Shown here: positions 23,693 through 35,045 of the stretch, in pieces | Layout of the letters: the number at the start of each line of letters is the position of its first letter | Numbering within the stretch: the stretch's first letter is position 1 | Assembly (NCBI GenBank): GCA_035578175.1 | Contig: JAQMRL010000007.1 | Location: 45,575,391-45,639,390, forward strand | DNA: 64,000 nucleotides | Reading direction: 5' to 3' | Source: Catonia carolina | Lineage: Eukaryota > Arthropoda > Insecta > Hemiptera > Achilidae | The notes under the pieces: generated by a model | Told to the model about the DNA's origin: nothing | Databases searched by the model: none | What the model saw: the letters and a program-made list of their open reading frames with translations, nothing else | Position numbers and translations under genes: made by a program

Positions 23693-24486
23693 TCTGGTGT
23701 GAAACACTCACACAACTTTCTCTTGCCAATGCAAATAATTTACAATATAATTTAACATTAGTAATAAAACAATAGAAATAAACAAAAAAACTAACCTCAA
23801 TAATATAACCTAATTTTAATCATATATGAAAGACGCAAAATGAAAATCAACCTCAGTCTGGCTTAAAAATACGGAAAATCACTATTTCACGCTAAACTAG
23901 GCTCTGTAGAGAAAAATACGTTAAATAAAAGTTGTAGATCTTTAAATTTCCTATAAATTTGGTTATATACACTTTTGTCGTAAAATGCATACTAAGGCCA
24001 AAATCTTAAAAAAATCGATTTTTCACACGTTTTCGTGAGAAAAAATCAGAAAATCGCTAATTACTGCTAAACTAAGCGTCATACAAAAACATGTTTGAAA
24101 CAGAAGTTGTAGGTTTTTAAATTCTCTACAACTTTTATTATATAAGCTTTTGCGCTAAAATTTATATTAAAGCCGTAATCTTAAGAAAACAACGTTTTTA
24201 CGTGAAAACAGCCTCACCGAGAATTTCAGCAAACATGGCGCCTACCCTATCTTGTAGAGAATAAAAAATTGAGTAAAATAGGCGATTTTAAAAAAAATCG
24301 TAGGACCAGTTTTTGAGAAAATCGCAAAAAACTGAAAAATTATACGAATAAACTACTACTTCCGGTTGACCGATTTTGATGAAAATGTTCGTGTCGCGTC
24401 CGGTAGTGGTATGAAACTTAAGTTTCAAGTTTCAAGTTCGTACGATGTTCCGTTCTTGAGATATTCTGTTCACACACACACACAGA

Positions 24487-24539
<53 letters not shown>

Positions 24540-24676
24540 CAATCGCTAAAAACATGTTTTTTGGGTTCAGGGGGTCTGAAAACGTGTAGATCCGGTGTAA
24601 ACTAGATTTCTTAAAATCGACACGAAAACAATACTTTCCTTCCTATATATTCATATAGGCAAGAGAGAGTAAAAAA
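23693..24676 (+). mobile_element. Family H copy 5 (full length)
   Basis: Both ends are intact, with (CA)n at 24471-24537. In its right half it shares rare variants with copies 12 and 13 (CGTGTCGCGTCCGGTAG, AACAACGTTTTTACG), so the three form a young subfamily. Confidence 0.9.
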
Positions 24677-25113
24677 GTAAGAGTAATAAAAATAACAATA
24701 TAAAATTGAAATTGTGCAAAGAAAGTTGTTTTTGTTTTATATTTATGTTTATTTATTTAAGATCGTATCATCAATAAATAAGTCATTAGCGACTACAGTT
24801 AGCGGCTACATGACAATTACTTTACAAAAAAAAAAAATTACCAACAATATACACAAAAATGTTATATAGTGGGTAAACATTAAGAATAATTGAACATTTT
24901 GAAATATTAAAAAATTGTACAAAAATACGAACAGACACTTAACATAATGCGTAAAATAGCAAACAATTTAAACCAATTAATAGAAACCAAACAAAATTAT
25001 TGAGGAGTTAGAAATTTCCAAAAGTTTACCATGAACATGTACGAACCATCGAGACAGTTGAACAGTGTTTTTCATAAATTGATTTCATAGGATATTAAAA
25101 AATTCATTAATAT
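24677..25113. other. Spacer; left member of a duplicated segment
   Basis: AT-rich. The stretch at 24838-24990 (AGTGGGTAAACATTAAGAA, then AATTGAACATTT) recurs diverged at 26504-26645, on the other side of H copy 6. No gene. Confidence 0.6.
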
Positions 25114-26127
25114 TACTTTCTCTTGCCTATATGAATATATAGGAAGGAAAGTATTGTTTTCATGTCGATTTTTTGAAATCGAGTTTTCACCGGATCTTTA
25201 CGTTTTCAGACCCCCTGAACCCAAAAAACATGTTTTTAGCGATTGGTCTGTGTGTGTGTCTGTGTGTGTGTGTGCGCGCGCGCGTGCGTGCGTGCGTGCG
25301 TGGGTGTGTGTGTGTGTGTGCGTGCGTGCGTGCGCGTGTGTGTGTGTGTGAACAGAATATCTCAAGAACGGAACATCGTACGAACTTGAAACTTGAAACT
25401 TAAGTTACATATCACTACCGGACCCGACACGAACATTTTCATCAAAATCGGTCAACCGGAAGTAGTAGTTTATTCGTATAATTTTTCACTTTTTTGCGAT
25501 TTTCTCAAAAACTAGTCCTACGATTTCTTTTAAAATCGCCTGGTTTACTACATTTTTTATGCTCTACAATATAGGGTAGGCGCCATGTCTGCTGAAATTC
25601 TGCTTGAGGCTGTTTTTACGTAAAAACATTTTATTTTTAAGATTGCGGCTTTAATATGCATTTTATCGCAAAACGTTATATAATAAAAGTTGTAGAAAAT
25701 GTAAAATTCTACAACTTTTATTTCAAACATTTTTTTGTATAACGCTTAGTTTAGCGGTAATTTGCGATTTTCTGTTTTTTTTCTCACGAAAACGTGAGAA
25801 AAATCGATTTTTTTAACATTTCGGTCTTATTATGCATTTTACGACAAAAGTGTATATAATTAAATTTATAGGAAATTAAAAGATCTACAACTTTTGTTTA
25901 GAGCATTTTTCTCTACAGAGCTTAGTTTAGCGTGAAAGCGTGATTTTCCGTATGTTTAAGCCAAACTGAGTTCGATTGTCATTTTGCGTCATTCACTCAT
26001 GATTAAAATAAGGTTATGTTTTTGAGGTTAGTTTTTGTTTATTTCTAATATTTTATTAATAATATTAGGTTTATTATTAATTATTTGCATTGGCAAGAGA
26101 AAGTTGTGTGAGTGTTTCACACCAGAT
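25114..26127 (-). mobile_element. Family H copy 6 (full length)
   Basis: Reads TACTTTCTCTTGCCTATATG at the left and CACACCAGA at the right. It has a compound TG/CG microsatellite at 25248-25350. It sits between the two halves of a duplicated flank. Confidence 0.9.
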
Positions 26128-26655
26128 TTTTTTTTAATTTTTTCCTAGCAGAAACTGTTTGAGTTTAATCTTAAAAATGTGAAGTGTAGGATCTTCCAAA
26201 TGAATTCGTAGGTTGTTATAAATTATGACATAAAACAGCACATTATTGTATCCGGTAGTTCTATGTTGGACAATTCTAAAACAATTTTTGTGTCTGATCG
26301 GGTTCGAATGGATATCTTTATTTTTCAAGAATAAATGTTCGTTGTTCTTGAGAAATAATACACTCTCGTAAACGTAAATGCAGAGAAATATTTTGCATAG
26401 TTCATTTTGTTCTTTAAGGAAAAATAGATACTAAAATTAACTTACTGTAAACCAATTGAGATGCAATTAATTTTCAAAACATCGATTACAGAAACAAAAC
26501 AAAATTATCAAAAATTTACACAAAATTGTCAGTTAGTGGGTAAACATTAAGAACAATTGAACATTTCAAAATATTAAAATAATATACAAAAAGACAAAAC
26601 AATTAACAGAAACTAAACATTATGCGTAAAACACAAATAACACTAATAAGAAAAA
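26128..26655. other. Spacer; right member of a duplicated segment
   Basis: AT-rich. 26504-26645 is similar to 24838-24990. No gene seen. Confidence 0.55.
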
Positions 26656-27633
26656 TTTAGTGTAAAACACTCACACGACTTTTTCTTAACAATGCAAATA
26701 ATAAACAATATAACCTAACATTAGTAATAAAACATGAGAAATAAACAAAAAAACTAACCTCAAAAAATATAACCTAATTTTAATCATGAATGAATGACGC
26801 AAAATGAAAATTAACCTTAGTTTGGCTTAAAAACACGGAAAATCACTCTTTGACGCTAAAGTAGGCTCTGTAGAGAAAAATGCGTAAATAAAAGTTGTAG
26901 AGCTTTTAATTCCCTGTAAATCTGAATGAACACTTTTGTCGTAAAATGCATATTAAGGCCGTAATCTAAAAAAAAATCAATTTTTTACGGATTTTCATGA
27001 AAAAACAAAATCGCTAATTATTATCACAAAATTAAGCGTTAGGCCCTATAGAAAAAATTGTTTGAAATAAAAGTTGTAAATTTTTAAATTATCTACAACT
27101 TTTATTGGATACTCTTTTGCCTAAAATCCATATAAAGGCCGCAATTAAAAAAAAAACATTTTTTCTACAAGAGCACAGCCTCCCAAAGAACTTTAGCAGA
27201 CATGGCGCCTACCATATCTTGTAGAGCATTAAAAAATCTAGTAAATGAGGCGATTTTTTAAAAAATTCGTAGGAGCCGTTTTTTGAGAAAATCGCAAGAA
27301 AGTTAAATATGACACGAATAACCTACTACTTCCGGTTGACTGATTTTGATGAAAATGTTCGTGTCGGGTTCTCTAATGGTATCTTACTTAAGTCTCTAGT
27401 TCCGACTTTGTACGATGTTTCGTTCTTGAGATATTCTGTTCACATACACACTCACGCGCGCGCGTGTGCGTGCACACACACACACACACACACACACACT
27501 AATCACTAAAAATATAATTGTTGGGTTCAGGGGGTCTGAAACCGTGTAATTCGGTAAAAACTCGATTTCGAAAATCGACATGAAAACAATACTTTCCTTC
27601 CTATATATTCATATAGGTAAGAGAAAGTAAAAA
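26656..27633 (+). mobile_element. Family H copy 7 (old, diverged)
   Basis: The ends are eroded: TTTAGTGTAAAACAC at the start, GGTAAGAGAAAGT at the end. Many scattered changes and a short CG/CA tract (27441-27499) mark it as older than copies 5, 12 and 13. Confidence 0.85.
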
Positions 27634-28326
27634 CCAATTAATAAAAACTGAAAATGAAAAAAATTATATTGACAAAATAAATATCCAGAACTAATGCGTA
27701 TTCAGAACTGAATGGAATATTACAATATAAGAAATTATCGTGACAATTTGCAATAAAGAGGAGGGGGCATTCTAGTGAATTTTTCTCTGATTGAAAACAA
27801 AAAAAAAGTAATAAAAACCATGTATATGTAGCCTACAACGAATGATAGGTTAATAGCAATAATAAAAATTAATTAGGATAATAATGAACTAATAATAATA
27901 TTTTTGGTACTTATTAGTCAACAATAATAACGATAATATTAAAATAATGATACAATATTTTTTTTGGATAGCCTCCTAATCTCCCCTCAAAGCTACGTAG
28001 AAATACCTACCCTAAGCAACAAACCGAGTGACCTAACCTAGTTGTTGAAGCAAATGCACTGACAGTAATAGAAACCTCAATTGCGTTGCATGATATCTAC
28101 ACAATCATGCACATCGTCATAAAATCACATCAATCATGTCATACAATCTGTACAAATGTATGTGACACATGTAGTCATACACTCTGCAAATAAATACATT
28201 TGACCTATGAGGAAGGGAAAACTAGAAACTAAGTTTACAGAGCTCGACAAACATATAAGAAAATATAATCTAAGATTAATTAATTAATTATCTTAGGATC
28301 TTATGCAGGGTGATTTTGAAAGAGAC
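27634..28326. other. No recognised feature
   Basis: AT-rich, with AATAATAAT-type low-complexity sequence near 27850-27960. No coding signal. Confidence 0.5.
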
Positions 28327-28414
28327 AATAATAAACCACCTCACTCCTCGTTTTACTTAGTAAAGCCTCTAGAGGTTCAAACCAGCCTTCCGGGTGATCA
28401 TCTAAACAACAACA
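28327..28414 (+). repeat. Repeat R, 3' fragment
   Basis: Matches the last 90 bases of repeat R (CCACCTCACTCCTCGTTTTA to CTAAACAACAAC), so it is 5'-truncated, as is usual for LINEs and SINEs. Confidence 0.75.
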
Positions 28415-28981
28415 GGATGATTTCCGAAGATATACAGAAAATTCGGAACTCATTCTATATTAAAAAATAAATAAATAAAAACTACATAAAAACATACTTC
28501 CGGAAACGCTTCGTCAGCGAGTTGTGGCTGCCGAAATATTTGACCCTGAATTTATTTACCCTGGTGAACTGAGAAGAATCGAAATACTTAAGGCTTTAAT
28601 TAAGACAAAAATTGGTAAAATCTTACGGGGTTTGAACCTGACGAATCAAATAAAACGGGTTCCAGAACTGTACATTACATAGTTTTCCGACATAAAATAC
28701 AAAAATTAGGGGCCGAAAATAACACTTTTCTAGGTTCGTAAAATAACTTTATTAAAAAGGCAATTCATTTTTTAATTCAACACGTACGTAGAGTATTAAA
28801 TTCTGAAAAATTGATATAAATTAAGTAATTAAAAAAAATACACGATATTGTAATTGGACTTTTAATTAATAACAAAACCTGATAAACCTAGCATAAAAAC
28901 AAATTTATTGAAAAACTGTAAATTATTAATAACAAATATTATTTAGTTTTGTTATTAATAAAAGTTATTAATTGTTATTAA
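28415..28981. other. No recognised feature
   Basis: A frame around 28520-28680 reads RVVAAEIFDPEFIYPGEL without long breaks but was not recognised. The rest is AT-rich. Confidence 0.4.
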
Positions 28982-29262
28982 TTGAAAAATCCCGATGGAT
29001 GGCTCAAAGAGATAAAAACAGACTGCAACAAACTCCAGATAACGGAGACGGACATCATACAAAGAACACCTCTCAGACATAAACTCAAACTAGTGCTCCA
29101 GGAAGAGGACAGTAAAAGATCAAGACCTAAATGGTCGGAAGAACGAAAACGTGACTTTTCCAAGAAAATGAAAGAATACTGGGCGAAGAGGAAAGCACAG
29201 AAGAAAAACTGAGAAATCGCGGTCCTTTGTAGGCCATAACGTAAATAATAATAATAAAAGTT
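28982..29262 (+). pseudogene. LINE 3' fragment (C-terminal codons plus AAT tail)
   Basis: A 76-codon frame to TGA at 29210-29212. It aligns with the end of the fused LINE protein at 48463-49191: shared pattern WL.EI..D, then RHK, then RPKWSEERKRDFSKKMKEYW. It is followed by a short untranslated stretch and an (AAT)n tail ending about 29262. This is a 5'-truncated insertion of the same LINE family as the 48-kb element. Confidence 0.7.
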
Positions 29263-29329
29263 GAATTTATTTTTTACTTAATTTGCATCAATGATTTAGA
29301 ATTTAATACTCTATGGGTTATTAAATAAA

Positions 29330-29766
29330 TATGGTGTGAAACAAGCACATGACTTTCTCTTGCCAATGTAGATAATGACCAATGTAACCTATATTTAATC
29401 ATGAGTAAACAATGAAAAATAAAAAACATAACCTCATTTTAATCATGAGTGAATGACCCAAAATGAAAATCAACCTCTGTAGAACTTAAAATTACGGAAA
29501 ATCAGTAATTACCTCTAAACTAAGTTCTGTAGAAAAATGCTTAAAATGAAAGTTGTAGTTTTTTTTTATTTCCTAGAACTTTAATTGTATACACTTTTAT
29601 CGTGAAATGAAATCTTCTAAAATCAAAATTTTTTTACCGATTTTGATAAAAAAAAACATAAAATCACTAACTGCCACTAAACTAAGCGCTGTAAAAACCC
29701 GCTTGGAATAAAAATTGTAGGGTTTTAAGATGTTCTACAACTTCATACAGGTAAGAGCAAGTAAAA
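29330..29766 (+). mobile_element. Family H copy 8 (internally deleted)
   Basis: The left half is recognisable (GGTGTGAAACAAGCAC and both tandem units, diverged). It then jumps from the CTACAACTT stem directly to CATACAGGTAAGAGCAAGTA, losing about 500 bp including the CA tract and the conserved block. Confidence 0.75.
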
Positions 29767-30541
29767 TCAGTATGACTCTATCAGTATCTCTCTTTAATTA
29801 GAGCCGTTACTTTGTAGTGCTTTGCCAAGCAAATACGTCATATTATATCTTTTGCAGATTAATTCTATTAAAAATTTCCTATGAGTATGTGTACTAATAG
29901 GAAATTTTTCTTTCTTTTTGAAGCTTTCTTTCAAACATCTTATGAGTTCAAATAAAAACAAGATATTTCGTGACAACAAATGTCTAATAAAATACTTTCC
30001 AGACCGAAACAATATTCGAGGAATATGCCTAATCAGAAAAGGCAAATGCGACGTCGCTAACATTAAAAACAGCATAAACAGCTGTCCAGTCAGCTTCCCG
30101 AATGGTATAATAAATCACGAAAATCAACTCTTTTAATGTCATAAGATTCACTAGCGCAGTCAACCTTAACTGTCTTAAAATGTATTATAATCAGCAAAGT
30201 ATCATGTGCAGTATTAATAGCTACTAATCCCTCATTAACACAAACTGAAAATCCAGAATTAGATAGTACAATTGATTGATTTACCTCGTTTTGGTGGCCA
30301 GTGATTATGCTCACAAAAATTCGAGTCTTTCAGAAGTTCGATAGTCGTTCTTAGTGTTCACATCGTAACAGAAAGTAGTAGCGTACACAATATTAGCAAT
30401 GGTATCTAGGTCACCGATGTTTCGTTTAATTTATTTTCGTGCAGAGACATTTATAGTAATTACATACATACATACATATTATAACAATTTTGTTAAACAA
30501 TTTCCTGTGTATTGTTCAGAATTATATAACATAAAAATCGC
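29767..30541. other. No recognised feature
   Basis: Several short frames on both strands (for example 29918-30136) without known motifs. Confidence 0.45.
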
Positions 30542-31135
30542 TTTCATGAGACGCCGCGTCTCATGGCTGATAGCAATTTTTAAAAAGGCTTAGGGCCTAC
30601 ATTTTATTTATGGAAAACCATAAGTGATTCTTTAAGAGGAATTAAATGACACTATTTTTGTTTCCAAATTCCGACTTTGATTTTTTGACGGTTTTGGCCC
30701 ACTTCCGATCGAAAGCGGAACTTCAAACCTAATGATTTATGTATCTACTCTTTTACAAGGAATTAAATGACGCTACTTTTGTTTCCAAATTCCGACTTTT
30801 ATTTCTTGACTTCCGGTTTTGGGCCACTTTCGGTCAAAACCGGAACTTAAAACCCAATTTAGGCCCACTAACTTTGTGCAGATTACGAGGCCAAAAACTG
30901 TTTGTTGCTATCTCTTGTAGTTTCTGACTTTGATTTCTTGACTTCCGGTTTTGGGCCACTTCCCGTTAAAACAGAAACTGCAAACTCAATTCAGGCCACT
31001 AACTTTTTATGTAGATTACGAATCGGAAAACCGATCGGAGCTACCGATTTGTAGCTATCTCCTGTAGTTTTTGATATCTGGGTATGACGGACGGACGGAA
31101 AAAGGAAAATTATAGATGACAATTTAAAAAATTTC
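30542..31135 (+). repeat. Dispersed repeat D, copy 2
   Basis: Full-length match to copy 1. It begins CATGAGACGCCGCGTCTCAT, a 9-bp hairpin with a 3-base loop that is cleaner than in copy 1. Three subunits follow with the CGGTTTTGGGCCACTT motif, ending in GGTATGACGGACGG. Confidence 0.75.
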
Positions 31136-31149
31136 CACCAAATATAAAA

Positions 31150-31333
31150 TAGATGATTCTCACCTGATTAAAAAATTTAATAGGTCCTTTCGGATATCAT
31201 GTATCTTTCATCATTAGCAATATAAATACATCAATGCATGCACACTTTCGTAATGAAAGTGTGTGCAACTGATGATGGATACATGATATCAAAAAGGACC
31301 TATTAATTTTTTAAAACAGGTGAGAATCATCTA
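31150..31333. mobile_element. Palindromic MITE
   Basis: AGATGATTCTCACCTG at 31151 pairs with CAGGTGAGAATCATCT ending at 31332. The arms continue inward (TAGGTCCTTT/AAAAAGGACCTA, ATATCATGTATC/GATACATGATAT, GCACACTTTCGT/ATGAAAGTGTGTGC), so nearly the whole 184 bp folds back on itself. T at 31150 and A at 31333 fit a TA target. No coding capacity. Confidence 0.8.
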
Positions 31334-31499
31334 TTCTGTACTCGGTGTTTTTTTTATATTCTATAATGCATAATTATTAAGTACTTACATACAATTAATT
31401 TTTTTTAAATATAATGGAATGTATACACAACAAAATATTCCGTCATTTATTTATCCTTGACTTTTAAGAAGTAGTGGCACCAGAAACGAAGAAAAAAAA

Positions 31500-32618
31500 T
31501 CAATGAAAATAAGTGAGACAAGTGTTCAGTGAGACTTAAAACAGTTAAAATCAATCATTGAAGAGTTAAGCAAATGGGGAGAGTCCACATTTGATAAAAA
31601 TAAAATGCCAAGAAGTGATTACGACGAACTTTCAGAGATCTGCGGCAAATTATCTGTTATATCGGAACGAGTTGAAGATCGAGTTGTATTGTGATACATT
31701 GGAATAAAACACACCAACCTGAATTTGATCTCTAAGACTGTAAAATTAGAAGCAAGGGTTGAGGTGAGAAACTCGTGGTAGAAATGGTCAAAGTACAAGA
31801 TAAGCCGAACTATCCATCTTATACGGAGGTTCTTTAGCTGCCAGGTAGGAGGAAAACATGTAAGTCGACAATCAAGACAGCAAAAGCAAGAACTGAAATT
31901 CGCCTCAATGCAAAATGTAGTTTTATAGTGAATCTGAAGAAAATAGCGGAAACAAAAGAAGAGGGCAGAAGAAACGTAAAAGAGCCATTACAAAATAATA
32001 TAACAAGAGAACATAGGCCTAATTAAAAAATTAAAAAATCTGAAAATATACGTGGAGTGCTTCTTGTTTTCGATCCGTCGGAGGATGAAAGGAAAGTACT
32101 TGAGGGCAAGGTTCTCTCGGATCCTAATATCAAGGTAAGCAAGCCACAGCATAATAAAAAGCCTTTAATTATACTTGTACTTAATGATGCCCTGGTTCCC
32201 CTAACAGCAGACGAGTTGGTTGGGGATGTCTTTAATCGTAATGCGGACGCCCTACAAACCGAAGAGCAATTTAGAGCAGACTTTGAACCACTATTAAAAG
32301 TAGGTTCCAAAAATGGCAAGCACGTCCATTGGGTAGTTGCATGCTCAGCGATTATGGTGAAACCGTAAGCTAACAAACAGACATAAAGTTTTCGTAGACT
32401 AAGTTTCTTGTCGTGTTAAGGACTTCATCTCGATTTCAAGATGTTTAAATGTGCAGATGTAGGCCATGACGTAAATAATTTCACAAAAAAGCAGCAGGAG
32501 CTGACATATGTGAACTATAAAAAGCACAATGCTAGACGAAATAGTAGGCGACAAAAATTGTCCAGTTTACCAGAAGGCGATGCAACAGCTTATTGAAAAA
32601 ACTAATTATAGGTTTTAG
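31500..32618 (+). pseudogene. LINE ORF1 (gag-like, CCHC zinc knuckle) relic
   Basis: A degraded gag-like protein of a Jockey-type LINE. An N-terminal helical part reads IIEELSKWGESTFDKNK and LSEICGKLSVISERVEDR. A central part stays open for 100 codons (32057-32368), reading IRGVLLVFDPSEDERKVLE, SDPNIKVSKPQHNKKPLI and LTADELVGDVFNRNADALQ. After breaks, a zinc-knuckle stretch follows (FKCADVGHDVNN, with the last Cys changed to Phe), and the frame ends with NCPVYQKAMQQLIEKTNYRF and a stop at 32616-32618. The ORF2 expected next is absent. In the family this protein binds element RNA. Confidence 0.75.
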
Positions 32619-32798
32619 AAAAGCTATTCCAGGAAAAAATTACATTATTTAAAATGAAGAAAAAGAAAGCCCCAGCATCAGCGACTAATAAATCATTTAA
32701 TTAATACAAAATGTTAATTGAAGTAAAGGCACTTAACGTGATCACCCAAAAACAAAACCAATTTAATGTATAATTTTGGGGATAATGTAGACGTTATT

Positions 32799-32855
32799 GG
32801 AATTTTTGCTTAAGCAAATAAAAATAGGTTTGATCATTCCGAAGGTTTTTCTACT
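32799..32855 (+). repeat. Left direct repeat flanking the viral-like segment
   Basis: GGAATTTTTGCTTAAGCAAA and the following TAGGTTTGATCATTCCGAAG recur with about 85% identity at 34116-34172, in the same orientation. The viral-like fragment lies between them. Confidence 0.7.
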
Positions 32856-33040
32856 TACATATCGAAGAAGTTCCTTTAACAAGACGAGTGGAATCAACCA
32901 AATCCACTCCGAATTATTCAGTCAGACTTATCTGATATTAAAGTTATGCAAAATTATTGTTGTTCAACATTAATTCTTAATGTGAATGAAAACACCAAAA
33001 TAATTGCTATCGGATATTGACATATAGGCCTATAAATTAA

Positions 33041-33763
33041 TGGGACGATAAAAACTACCCTCTAATTGTGGATGCAGATACATTTGAAAATTTTGACAGA
33101 ACTTTTCTGGATGCGTCAGCCATAGGGCTTTTAAGTATAGTTCAAGAAAATAATTCTCTTAGATTTGTATTTTATTACTGAGGCTATTGTGAAATAAATT
33201 TTTTAGAAAAGCCCATTAAGCAATTGTGTCGTACGGGTGACATTGAGGGAAATAAAGGTCAAGAATGTTACATGAATTATTCTATGATTGAGTTGCGCAA
33301 TATGTTAGAAAATACTGATTCTGAAAATGCTAAGCTGTACAAAATAATTCTCGCTGCTGTTTGTTTACCCGACGATACAATATCAGGGGCGGTGTTGCAT
33401 AACGTTGTTAAAAGGAATATGAATATTTACGATAATAATTTAAGAATGTGTCTGTTTAATACGCGTACTGAGTACAAAATGAACTTTTGACTTGAAGACG
33501 TCGGGAAATAAATTGAATTTTAAAAAGATGAACGTAAATTGAATACAGCTGAAAGATATGTTCTAGTTTCACGTGATACTGTGCTCATGGTAAAATAGTG
33601 AACTAATAACAACAATTAGTCATATTAACATATTAATGAATGTATAAGCTGCTAACAATTAAATGGTATGATGGTGTCCCTAGTTGCGGAAAAATTAGTT
33701 TTATCTTCGCAAATCATACACATGGAAACGATCTTGTCTTAAGTCAAACAAGAGCAGGTATTT
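33041..33763 (+). pseudogene. Endogenous viral element: relic of a virga/nege-like RNA virus replicase
   Basis: Two pieces in different frames. 33041-33490 is open for about 150 codons except for one TGA at 33179-33181; it was not recognised by motif and may be the linker before the helicase. A second piece, in another frame from about 33655, carries WYDGVPSCGK (P-loop at 33670-33693), and a short distance later DLVL (33730-33741) followed by a Thr-Arg pair. This spacing is the motif I to Ia start of the viral superfamily 1 RNA helicase of alphavirus-like plant and insect viruses. The frame breaks soon after. Seen: P-loop pattern. Inferred: viral origin. A cellular P-loop protein is the main alternative. 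Confidence 0.55.
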
Positions 33764-34115
33764 TTGATTCACGGATTTTTTGATACGCGGATTTTTGAGA
33801 CGCGGTTTTAGAAAAATGTGGGCAAAGATGTAATAAATCATCTACATATTTAAAATGAAAAATCGCTTCTAATGTATTTTAAATGGGAATTTTATTAACT
33901 CCTAAATACAGAGTTCTACCGAACGGATTTTTATAATATTTACATAGTTTTAAAGAATATTCTTTCCTAATTTCCCCAAAGTTCTAAACTTGAAATTCAT
34001 GCTAATATGAGCTTCATTTTACGAAATGTAAAATATTAAATTTCGTTTACAACGTAGCGGCAATACAGTGTAATATAATGCGGTTCTCCCACATTTACCT
34101 TTCCAAAATATTTTT
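33764..34115. other. Short degenerate tandem repeat, otherwise unassigned
   Basis: ACGGATTTTTTGATACGCGG recurs about three times with a period near 16 bp at 33767-33811. The rest is AT-rich with no frame. Confidence 0.5.
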
Positions 34116-34172
34116 GGAATTTTTGCTAAAGCAAATTAAGTAGGTTTGGTCATTTCGAAGGTTTTGCTACAA
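34116..34172 (+). repeat. Right direct repeat flanking the viral-like segment
   Basis: Partner of 32799-32855. Too diverged and too long for a target duplication, so more likely two copies of a short host or mobile repeat. Confidence 0.7.
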
Positions 34173-34655
34173 AAAGTATGGTAGGGGATTTATAGATGAA
34201 ATTTTCCTTTTGCTGTTAATTTTTCCTTACTTTCTTTATTCTACATCGGTTATATCGCAAAGCGGAGCATCGGAAATCATAGCTCTCGGCTACTCGCAGC
34301 AAATACCGTATATTGAAGGACTACCTTGGAAAATATAGTGTAAAATTACCAACTAACATAAAGTATAAAAAAGCAGAGACAATGTGGTGAATAGAAATAA
34401 GGATAAAAACTCTAAAAACAATGGTTGCACCAGTAATCCAATAATTTTGTGAGTCAACCGGTCCGGTTATTAGTTTTTATAGTTGCACGTATATTCTTTT
34501 AATTTACATATTTTCATAAATTATTTGTATTTTTTCTTTTCTTTATACATATTATACAATAGCACACTATTTCTTAGTAATTTAATTAGTATTTAAGTAA
34601 CTAACATATAGTTTGTAATTGCTACACACTAATCTACAGTACCATGTATTGTGTG
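34173..34655. other. No recognised feature
   Basis: AT-rich with no supported frame. Confidence 0.5.
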
Positions 34656-35045
34656 GTTCCAAGCTCCGTGTAGTTGCGGGTGAAGGGTACCGGGTGAGGT
34701 ATAATGAATGAGTAACGCATGCTGGGAGAACGATTGTTGTATTACTCTGATACAAAACATTCGTTTTCAAACTTTCCGTATTTAACATATTTGTTTGTAT
34801 TTATTACATTTATTTATTTACATATTTTAAAATAAATTGGTAAGTTAAATATTATGAATCCGATCAAGTTAATAATCCGGTAGGCATTTGTTAAATTAAT
34901 GCGCCGGATGATAAGAATATTTTTTTAGTCTAGTTAGTACACGCTACCACTACAAATGCATCAGCTGTGAAACACTACTAACTCATTCATTCTCCCACTA
35001 CTATAATAACGCACTGCATTCCTTTCAACTACACGGAGCTGGGAC
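34656..35045. mobile_element. Probable MITE with imperfect inverted ends
   Basis: GTTCCAAGCTCCGTGTAGTT at the left is matched in inverse by AACTACACGGAGCTGGGAC at 35027-35045. Further inward AATGAATGAGTAACG (about 34705) pairs with its inverse near 34975-34990. The middle is AT-rich without a frame. No target duplication could be fixed. Confidence 0.55.

Noticed and set aside
32459..32477. GTAGGCCATGACGTAAATAAT resembling the LINE 3' end at 29231 (GTAGGCCATAACGTAAATAAT, differing by one base)
   Set aside because: At 32459 the bases encode the zinc-knuckle of a gag-like protein in frame, so the 20-base similarity to an untranslated 3' end is probably chance.
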